Source: Pantoea sp. AS-PWVM4 (GTDB lineage: Bacteria > Pseudomonadota > Gammaproteobacteria > Enterobacterales > Enterobacteriaceae). Taken from it: DNA of 64,000 nucleotides. Location: NCBI RefSeq assembly GCF_000468095.1, contig NZ_ASZC01000011.1, forward strand, positions 124,001-188,000. Direction: 5' to 3'. The translations under genes and the position numbers were made by a program. The notes under the pieces are model-generated. The model was not told the origin of the DNA. It made no database searches and saw only the letters and a program-made list of their open reading frames with translations. This document shows, in pieces, positions 57,795 to 64,000 of this stretch; within the stretch, counting starts at the first letter, position 1, and each line of letters begins with the position of its first letter.

Positions 57795-59330
57795 ATGGCA
57801 CAAAAACCGCTTGAAGGCGCGCCGTTAGTCCTGATGACCATCGCCCTGTCGCTGGCGACGTTTATGCAGGTACTCGACTCGACGATTGCCAACGTGGCGA
57901 TTCCCACCATCGCCGGGAACCTGGGTGCCTCTAACTCCCAGGGCACCTGGGTGATCACCTCTTTCGGGGTGGCAAACGCCATCTCGATTCCGATTACCGG
58001 TTGGCTGGCGAAACGCGTCGGTGAAGTGAAGCTGTTTACCTGGGCGACAATCCTGTTCGCCCTCGCCTCCTTTGCCTGTGGTGTCTCCGAAAGTCTGTCG
58101 ATGCTGATTTTCTTTCGTGTCATCCAGGGGGTGGTGGCTGGGCCCCTGATTCCGCTGTCGCAGAGTTTGTTGCTGAACAACTACCCCCCCGCAAAACGCA
58201 GCGTGGCGCTGTCGTTGTGGGCAATGACGGTGATCGTGGCACCGATCTGCGGACCGATTCTCGGTGGCTGGATTAGCGATAACTATCACTGGGGCTGGAT
58301 CTTCTTCATCAACGTGCCGATTGGCGTGGTGGTGGTGATGCTGACGCTACAAACCTTGCGCGGTCGGGAAACACAAACGGCCAGCCGCCCGATTGACATG
58401 GTCGGTCTGGTGCTACTGGTGGTGGGTATTGGTTGCTTGCAGGTCATGCTGGACCGTGGCCGAGAACTGGATTGGTTTAGTTCCACTGAAATCATCACGT
58501 TAACCGTTGTCGCGGTCGTAGCCCTGGCGGTGCTACTGGTATGGGAACTGACGGATGACCATCCGATTGTCGATCTTTCGCTATTTAAATCGCGCAATTT
58601 CACCATCGGGTGTTTGTCGATAAGCCTTGCCTATATGCTCTACTTCGGCTCAATTGTTTTGCTGCCGCAGCTATTGCAGGAAGTGTATGGCTATACCGCA
58701 ACCTGGGCCGGGCTGGCTTCCGCGCCGGTGGGGATTATTCCGGTAATCCTGTCGCCGATCATTGGTCGCTTTGCTCATAAGCTGGATATGCGCCGTCTGG
58801 TGACCTTCAGCTTTATTATGTATGCGGTGTGCTTCTATTGGCGCGCGTATACCTTTGAGCCGGGGATGGATTTTGGTGCGTCGGCGTGGCCGCAGTTTAT
58901 TCAGGGCTTCGCGGTGGCATGCTTCTTTATGCCGCTGACCACCATTACGCTGTCGGGCTTGCCACCAGAACGCATGGCGGCGGCATCCAGTCTGTCGAAC
59001 TTTGTGCGTACACTGGCTGGCTCCATCGGGACGTCGATTACTACCACCATGTGGACCGATCGCGAATCAATGCATCACAGCTATTTGTCGGAATCGGTGA
59101 ATCCGTATAACGCCAATTCGCAGCAGATGTACGATCAGTTGGAAAGTCTTGGCATGACCCATCAGCAGGCATCAGCGTATATCGCACAGCAGATCACCAA
59201 CCAGGGGCTGATTATCTCTGCCAACGAGATTTTCTGGGCCTCGGCCGGGGTGTTTCTTATTCTGTTGGTGCTGATTTGGTTCGCACGTCCACCTTTTGGG
59301 GCGGGCGGTGGCGGCGGTGGTGCACACTAA
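57795..59330 (+). CDS. emrB: Multidrug efflux MFS transporter EmrB
   Basis: A 511-aa drug:H+ antiporter with 14 helices (DHA2 family). Seen are FMQVLDSTIANVAIPTIAGNLGAS and the motif-C-like GPILGGWISDNYHWGWIFFINVPIG. It pumps hydrophobic compounds such as CCCP and nalidixic acid. It follows emrA by 17 bases with GGGAGG ahead. The C-terminal GAGGGGGGAH is unusually Gly-rich. Confidence 0.95.
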   Translation: MAQKPLEGAPLVLMTIALSLATFMQVLDSTIANVAIPTIAGNLGASNSQGTWVITSFGVANAISIPITGWLAKRVGEVKLFTWATILFALASFACGVSESLSMLIFFRVIQGVVAGPLIPLSQSLLLNNYPPAKRSVALSLWAMTVIVAPICGPILGGWISDNYHWGWIFFINVPIGVVVVMLTLQTLRGRETQTASRPIDMVGLVLLVVGIGCLQVMLDRGRELDWFSSTEIITLTVVAVVALAVLLVWELTDDHPIVDLSLFKSRNFTIGCLSISLAYMLYFGSIVLLPQLLQEVYGYTATWAGLASAPVGIIPVILSPIIGRFAHKLDMRRLVTFSFIMYAVCFYWRAYTFEPGMDFGASAWPQFIQGFAVACFFMPLTTITLSGLPPERMAAASSLSNFVRTLAGSIGTSITTTMWTDRESMHHSYLSESVNPYNANSQQMYDQLESLGMTHQQASAYIAQQITNQGLIISANEIFWASAGVFLILLVLIWFARPPFGAGGGGGGAH

Positions 59331-59333
59331 GCC

Positions 59334-59366
59334 AAAAAAAACGGGCCATAATGGCCCGTTTTTTTA
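59334..59366. terminator. Bidirectional terminator between emrB and yfiF
   Basis: A-rich sequence, ACGGGCCA, TAAT, TGGCCCGT and a T run (59341-59359 core). It serves emrB and the convergent yfiF equally. Confidence 0.9.
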
Positions 59367-60443
59367 TGCGTTCTGTCGCCACCATTCGGCAAGCAGGATG
59401 CCGGTTGCTACCGACACGTTGAGACTTTCTACGTTGCCGGTACCGCCAATCGACAGGCTCATGTCACCCTGTTGGAAAGCGCTGTCGGACAGCCCTTCAC
59501 GCTCCTGGCCCAGCACCAGCACCATTTTGGCTGGCAGCTCAGCTTTTGCCAGCGGCGTACCTTCATGGCTGGAGGTCGTGACGATGGTGTAGCCTGCTTT
59601 GCGGAAGGCTTCCAGACCGGCGGAGAAGTTTTCACCGCTGATTGCCTGGACGTGCTCCGCGCCACCTTCTGCGGTACGCACTGCGGCACCCGATTCCAGC
59701 AGTGACGCATCATTCACCAGCAGTCCCTTAACACCAAAGTGGGCGCAGCTACGCATGATGCCGCCGAGGTTATGCGGGTTGCTGACATCTTCCAGTGCCA
59801 GTACGCAATCTTTGGCTTCGGCCTGGCTTAACCACTCAGATACCGCCATCCCCATGCGTTTTTTAATGATGAAACACACGCCGCCGTGATGTTCAGTTCC
59901 TGACGCTTTCGCCAGCTCGGCATCATCCACCACATGGTAGGCTTTGCGGTTGGCGGCGAGCCAGCGCAATGTTTCACGGAAACGCGGCGTCACGCTCTGG
60001 ACAAACCAGGCGCGGACGATGCTTTCGGGACGGCTCTGGAACAACGCCTGGCAGGCATTTTCCCCGTAAACACGCGTCTCTTCCTGACGCTGGCGACGAA
60101 TCTGCTCCGGGTCGATAGCAGGCTTGCTGACACTACCCTCTTCCAGCGCGTTGTTTTCAGCTACCGGTGGGCGTGAAACGGTGCGCCACGGTGAATCCTC
60201 GAAGCTACGTGCTTTGCGATTATCATCGCCGCGATCGCTGCGGCGACCCGCACCGCGACCGCCTTCTTCATTATTACGTCCAGTGCGGGGGCCAGAACGA
60301 CGATTCTCTTCCTGGCGCGCAGCAGGACGGCCGCCTTTGCCGGTACGGGGGTTTGGCGCACGCGAGCCTTTCTGGCCCTCATCCTCACCACGTACATACA
60401 TCACTTTGACCTTGCCGCTTTTGCCTTTAATTTCGTCGTTCAT
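59364..60443 (-). CDS. yfiF: TrmH/SpoU family RNA methyltransferase YfiF
   Basis: A 359-aa protein. The first 110 residues are basic and disordered (Arg, Gly, Lys rich). The SPOUT domain follows, with [17 protein letters not shown] and [19 protein letters not shown], its three knot motifs. E. coli YfiF is a predicted RNA 2'-O-methyltransferase of unproven target. I chose ATG 60443 behind GGAGG; the longer frame adds five codons. Confidence 0.93.
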   Translation of the reverse strand: MNDEIKGKSGKVKVMYVRGEDEGQKGSRAPNPRTGKGGRPAARQEENRRSGPRTGRNNEEGGRGAGRRSDRGDDNRKARSFEDSPWRTVSRPPVAENNALEEGSVSKPAIDPEQIRRQRQEETRVYGENACQALFQSRPESIVRAWFVQSVTPRFRETLRWLAANRKAYHVVDDAELAKASGTEHHGGVCFIIKKRMGMAVSEWLSQAEAKDCVLALEDVSNPHNLGGIMRSCAHFGVKGLLVNDASLLESGAAVRTAEGGAEHVQAISGENFSAGLEAFRKAGYTIVTTSSHEGTPLAKAELPAKMVLVLGQEREGLSDSAFQQGDMSLSIGGTGNVESLNVSVATGILLAEWWRQNA

Positions 60444-60598
60444 CTGTTCCTCCAGCATTGAGAGCGCGAAGATTACCTGATGTGTCGGCGCTTAGCTATC
60501 AACTATTGAACCTATCGAGCAATCCAGATTGAGCATAGCATTCAACCCTTTCATAATGCTCGGCAATCATAAATATACAGATCCGGTTTGAGGTAACT

Positions 60599-61018
60599 AT
60601 GAATACGGTATGTGCCTCCTGTCAGGCAACCAACCGCGTGCCCGAAGCACGCATTGCCGATGGAGCCAAATGTGGCCGCTGCGGCGGTGAGCTGTTTAAC
60701 GGCGAAGTGGTGAGCGCGACTGCCGCGACGCTGGATAAATATTTGCAGGACGATTTGCCCGTGGTGGTCGATTTCTGGGCACCGTGGTGTGGACCTTGCG
60801 TCAACTTCGCACCGGTATTTAAAGATGTCGCCGATGAGCGGCGCGGCAAGGTGCGTTTTGTGAAGGTGAATACAGAAGCCGAACCAGCGCTGAGTTCACG
60901 TTTCCGTATTCGCAGCATTCCCACCATCATGTTGTTTAAGAATGGCGAGTTGGTCGACATGCTGAACGGCGCGATGCCAAAAGCACCGTTCAACGAATGG
61001 CTCGACGAGTCGCTGTGA
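60599..61018 (+). CDS. trxC: Thioredoxin 2
   Basis: A 139-aa thioredoxin with an N-terminal zinc finger (Cys5, Cys8, Cys25, Cys28) and the active site WCGPC (Cys64, Cys67), at the E. coli positions. It reduces ribonucleotide reductase and oxidised proteins and is induced by OxyR in E. coli. GAGGTAACT precedes the start. A hairpin with arms TGGCCAG/CTGGCCA lies at 61028-61048. Confidence 0.97.
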   Translation: MNTVCASCQATNRVPEARIADGAKCGRCGGELFNGEVVSATAATLDKYLQDDLPVVVDFWAPWCGPCVNFAPVFKDVADERRGKVRFVKVNTEAEPALSSRFRIRSIPTIMLFKNGELVDMLNGAMPKAPFNEWLDESL

Positions 61019-61027
61019 TCCCCTCCG

Positions 61028-61048
61028 TGGCCAGCCGGGCGCTGGCCA
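61028..61048 (+). terminator. Hairpin after trxC
   Basis: TGGCCAG and CTGGCCA (61028-61034, 61042-61048) pair around seven bases. The tail TATTACCTTT is T-rich but broken, so termination may be partial. Confidence 0.5.
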
Positions 61049-61106
61049 TATTACCTTTGCGCGGCATTTCCATTACAATTACGTTTTTGCTGCCCGCCTG
61101 AGTGTT

Positions 61107-61802
61107 ATGTCTGAGAATGCCGTCCTGCGTTTGCGCACGCAACGTCTTGCCCGCGCTACCCGTCCGTTTCTGGCCCGTGGCAATCGGGTTATCCGCTGTC
61201 AGGGTTGTCTCCTGCCGCATCAACATTGCGTATGCGCCACATTACAGCCGCAAACCGCCCGCAGCCGTTTTTGTCTGGTGATGTTTGATACCGAACCGAT
61301 GAAACCCAGTAACACCGGACGTCTGATCGCCGATATCCTGCCGGATACGCTGGCATTTGGCTGGTCACGTACCGAGCCCGACGCCGCATTATTACAAGCG
61401 GTGCAGATGAGCGATTATCAACCGTTGGTCGTGTTCCCCGCGTCCTATGCCGATACCAGTCGCACCGTGCTGACGGAGCCGCCACGCAGCGGCAAGCCCC
61501 CGCTGTTTATTATGCTCGACGGCACCTGGACTGAGGCACGCAAAATGTTCCGCAAAAGCCCCTGGCTGGATGCATTCCCGGTGATGTCTTTGAATGTGAC
61601 CAGCCCGTCACGTTACACGCTGCGTGAAGCACATGGCGAAGGTCAGCACTGCACCGCAGAAGTTGCCGCTGCATTGCTGGAGCAGGCTGGCGACGTCGCC
61701 GCTGCCGATGCGTTACAACAGCATTTCACGCGCTTCCGTCAGGCGTATCTGGCCGGTAAACCCCATCATCCGGCACACGCGTTATGTGACGAGGATAACT
61801 AA
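61107..61802 (+). CDS. tapT: tRNA-uridine aminocarboxypropyltransferase (DTW domain)
   Basis: A 231-aa DTW-domain enzyme that makes acp3U47 in several tRNAs with SAM as donor. The zinc-type cysteine pattern CQGCLLPHQHCVC lies near residues 30-42, and the DTW motif reads DGTWTEARKMFRKSPWL. FDTEPMKPSNTGRLIADILPDT matches E. coli YfiP. It stands between trxC and the YaeF-like gene; in E. coli patZ follows directly. Confidence 0.94.
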   Translation: MSENAVLRLRTQRLARATRPFLARGNRVIRCQGCLLPHQHCVCATLQPQTARSRFCLVMFDTEPMKPSNTGRLIADILPDTLAFGWSRTEPDAALLQAVQMSDYQPLVVFPASYADTSRTVLTEPPRSGKPPLFIMLDGTWTEARKMFRKSPWLDAFPVMSLNVTSPSRYTLREAHGEGQHCTAEVAAALLEQAGDVAAADALQQHFTRFRQAYLAGKPHHPAHALCDEDN

Positions 61803-61883
61803 CACTGTACTTTTTTTGCACAGCGCACTGAACTATAGTAGAGCATCGCCACGGAGCTGGCTTTCAATCATGGATGATGCACT

Positions 61884-62654
61884 ATGAAACTCTTCGTGTT
61901 GGTTATTTTCCTGCTGGCCGGTTGCAGTACCGCGCCAAAACATCAACAGGGCTTTCCCCTGAAATTTCAGTCTGTCAGTACTCACCCTTCTGCGTTGATC
62001 GCTGCCGATGCACTGCAACCTGGCGATCTGCTGCTCTCATCAGCCACCTCGCTGCAATCCTGGGGGATTCGTCTGTTTACCCTGACGGGCGTCAGCCACG
62101 CGGCTATATATCTGGGTGATCAGCGAGTTGCTGAAGCGGTGGGGAGTGGGGTCAACATTATCCCCCTCGATCGCGCGATTGCCGAAAGTAATAATCTGCT
62201 GGCTTTACGCATACCGGGCATCACCGTTGAACAAACGCTACGGCTGCGCGAGTTTTCCGACCTGCAACAGGGCAAAAAATACAACTTTAAAGGGATTGTG
62301 ATGTTTATGCCCTTTATGGTGTCGCGTCGTGTGTGTGAATTACCGCTGGTAAATGAGCAGGTGCGCAGCAACTGCCTGACGATACTGGCTAACGTGCAAC
62401 TGGCCGACGAGGAAAATCCTGAATCTGACCGTTTTTTCTGTTCGGAATTTGTGCTGGCGGGTTACCGCTATGCCGGAATTGAGTTGCTGGCGGGCCAGGC
62501 AAACTGGGTTAGTCCGGCGGATTTATTGCATCTGCGTGAGGGGGATGTATCCGCCTGGCACGCACAACAGCCGATAGAATATATCGGTCATCTCAAACGC
62601 TGGAATTTGAAAGAGATCCTCAGCCTGCGATCGCCAGATCGGCAAGCGCAGTAA
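61884..62654 (+). CDS. YaeF-like lipoprotein, permuted papain fold (YiiX/YebB family)
   Basis: A 256-aa lipoprotein with lipobox LLAGC (Cys14). Catalytic candidates are the histidine in GVSHAAIYLGD and the cysteine in FFCSEFVLAGYRYAGIELL, the usual order for circularly permuted NlpC/P60-type hydrolases. It resembles E. coli YaeF along its length (QPGDLLLSSAT, MFMPFMVSRRVCEL, YIGHLKRW). The substrate is not known; a cell-wall or lipid amide is possible. It lies between tapT and patZ, which are adjacent in E. coli. Confidence 0.85.
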   Translation: MKLFVLVIFLLAGCSTAPKHQQGFPLKFQSVSTHPSALIAADALQPGDLLLSSATSLQSWGIRLFTLTGVSHAAIYLGDQRVAEAVGSGVNIIPLDRAIAESNNLLALRIPGITVEQTLRLREFSDLQQGKKYNFKGIVMFMPFMVSRRVCELPLVNEQVRSNCLTILANVQLADEENPESDRFFCSEFVLAGYRYAGIELLAGQANWVSPADLLHLREGDVSAWHAQQPIEYIGHLKRWNLKEILSLRSPDRQAQ

Positions 62655-62697
62655 AAAGCGTTTACAATCACGCCATCCCCCATGTCAGGAGTGCATG

Positions 62698-64000
62698 ATG
62701 AGCCAACGCGGACTGGAAGCGCTGTTACGACCTAAATCGATTGCGGTAATCGGTGCGTCGGTAAAACCGGGGCGCGCGGGTTATTTTATGATGCGTAACC
62801 TGCTGGCGGGCGGTTTTAGCGGCCCGGTATTGCCGGTAACGCCGAAGTACAAGGCGGTGAGCGGCGTGCTCGCCTGGCCCGATATCGCCAGCCTGCCTTT
62901 TGCCCCCGATCTTGCCATCATCTGTACTCATGCCAAACGTAATCTGGCGTTGCTTCAACAACTGGGGGAGAAAGGTTGTAAAGCATGCATCATTCTTTCC
63001 GCTCCCCCAGAACAACTGGATGAATTGAAAGCCTGCGCCAGTCAGTGGCAAATCCGCCTGCTCGGCCCCAACAGCCTTGGCCTGCTCGCTCCCTGGCAAG
63101 GACTTAACGCCAGTTTCTCCCCGGTACCCATTGCCAAAGGTCGTATCGCGTTTATTTCGCAATCGGCGGCGGTATCCAACACCATTCTCGACTGGGCGCA
63201 GCAGCGTAATCTTGGTTTCTCCTGGTTTATCGCACTGGGCGACAGCCTCGATATCGATGTCGATGACCTGCTTGATTTCCTCGCCCGTGATGGCAAAACC
63301 AGCGCCATCCTGCTCTATCTGGAACATCTTAGCGATGCGCGCCGTTTTGTCTCAGCATCGCGTAGCGCCTCGCGCAATAAACCGATTCTGGTGATCAAAA
63401 GCGGGCGTAGCCGCCAGGCACAGGCAATGATTGGTACCCGCAGTGGGCTGGATGCTGCCTGGGATGCAGCCATCCAGCGTGCCGGTTTGCTACGCGTGCA
63501 GGATACTCATGAACTGTTCTCCGCAGTGGAGTCGCTCAGCCATATGCGCCCATTACGTGGCGATCGTTTAATGATTATCAGCAATGGCGCCGCCCCGGCG
63601 GCACTGGCACTGGACGAGTTATACGCGCGCAATGGCAAACTGGCGACGCTAAGCGAGGAAACCTTGCAGGCGCTGGCAGCACAGTTGCCGGCCGGTGTCG
63701 GGCGTGGCAATCCGCTCGATCTGAAAGATGATGCCACACCCGAGCGCTACGTCGCCTGCATTGAGAAGTTGCTGGATAGTCATGAACTGGATGCCTTGAT
63801 GATCATTCACGCCCCCAGTGCCGTGTCACCGGCCAGCGAAACTGCCGAGCAGATCATTGCGGCGGTTGCGCGCCATCCACGCGGCAAGCAGGTGACATTG
63901 CTCACCAACTGGTGCGGCGAATTTTCCTCGCAGGCGGCTCGTCGCGCCTTCACCCAGGCAGGAATTCCAACCTGGCGTACGCCGGAAGGGACGGTGACAG
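62698..64000 (+). CDS. patZ: Protein lysine acetyltransferase PatZ, N-terminal part (runs off the window)
   Basis: The first 434 codons are present without a stop. The opening MSQRGLEALLRPKSIAVIGASVKPGRAGY matches E. coli PatZ/YfiQ (Pka). The visible part is the ADP-forming acyl-CoA-synthetase-like domain: a CoA-binding start, RLLGPNSLGLLAPWQGLNASFSPVPI and FISQSAAVSNTILDWAQQR. The GNAT domain lies beyond the window. PatZ acetylates and turns down acetyl-CoA synthetase and other proteins. AGGAG lies 6 bases before ATG 62698; an ATG directly ahead (62695) is less well placed. Confidence 0.95.
   Translation, partial: MSQRGLEALLRPKSIAVIGASVKPGRAGYFMMRNLLAGGFSGPVLPVTPKYKAVSGVLAWPDIASLPFAPDLAIICTHAKRNLALLQQLGEKGCKACIILSAPPEQLDELKACASQWQIRLLGPNSLGLLAPWQGLNASFSPVPIAKGRIAFISQSAAVSNTILDWAQQRNLGFSWFIALGDSLDIDVDDLLDFLARDGKTSAILLYLEHLSDARRFVSASRSASRNKPILVIKSGRSRQAQAMIGTRSGLDAAWDAAIQRAGLLRVQDTHELFSAVESLSHMRPLRGDRLMIISNGAAPAALALDELYARNGKLATLSEETLQALAAQLPAGVGRGNPLDLKDDATPERYVACIEKLLDSHELDALMIIHAPSAVSPASETAEQIIAAVARHPRGKQVTLLTNWCGEFSSQAARRAFTQAGIPTWRTPEGTVT

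Overview
The window is a piece of a gammaproteobacterial chromosome of the order Enterobacterales. Nearly every housekeeping protein aligns end to end with its E. coli counterpart from memory (LepB, LepA, RpoE, NadB, Ung, NadK, RecN, NrdE, EmrR, PatZ). The gene content and a local GC-rich palindromic repeat suit an Erwiniaceae member such as Pantoea or Erwinia. The genus is an inference, not something the sequence states.

Layout. 1-5.9 kb (minus strand) is the sigma-E block and its neighbours: rnc (5' end only), lepB, lepA, rseC, rseB, rseA, rpoE, plus a 56-codon leader ORF that fits rseD. 6.3-17.4 kb is core: nadB, trmN6, srmB, grcA, ung, grpE, nadK, recN, bamE, rnfH, ratA, smpB and the tmRNA gene ssrA. 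Several control sites here can be read directly: two FNR boxes at grcA, a sigma-32 promoter at grpE and LexA boxes at recN. 

17.4-27.7 kb is an accessory island directly 3' of ssrA, a classic insertion site, with gene debris at its left edge. It carries eight tightly overlapping genes. They encode a HAD-UbiA fusion, DprE1-like and DprE2-like enzymes, a 792-aa membrane protein, an extended SDR, an FAD oxidoreductase, a GtrA protein and an LPG-synthase-type membrane protein. The first three match the steps that make polyprenyl-phosphoryl-D-arabinofuranose, the sugar donor for mycobacterial arabinan. The rest look like flipping, transfer and further sugar processing. This is the most interesting system in the window.

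27.7-46.4 kb is mixed accessory and core material: a LEA-like periplasmic protein, queH, a DUF1471/TetR pair, an MgtA/MgtB-type Mg2+ P-type ATPase with a long leader and a tiny membrane peptide gene, a five-gene peptide-type ABC importer, a three-gene taurine/nitrate-type ABC importer, speG, a PEGA-type lipoprotein, mmuPM with MetJ boxes, and a tandem duplication of ygaC-ygaM. 46.5-59.3 kb is again E. coli-like: nrdHIEF with NrdR boxes, proVWX, ygaY, emrRAB. 59.4-64 kb holds yfiF, trxC, tapT, a YaeF-like lipoprotein and the start of patZ, which runs off the window. Compared with the E. coli order, the grpE-to-emrB block lies between ung and yfiF.

A GC-rich palindrome (core GCGGCGCGATTTATCGCGCC) recurs between genes at five places from 38.5 to 54.3 kb.
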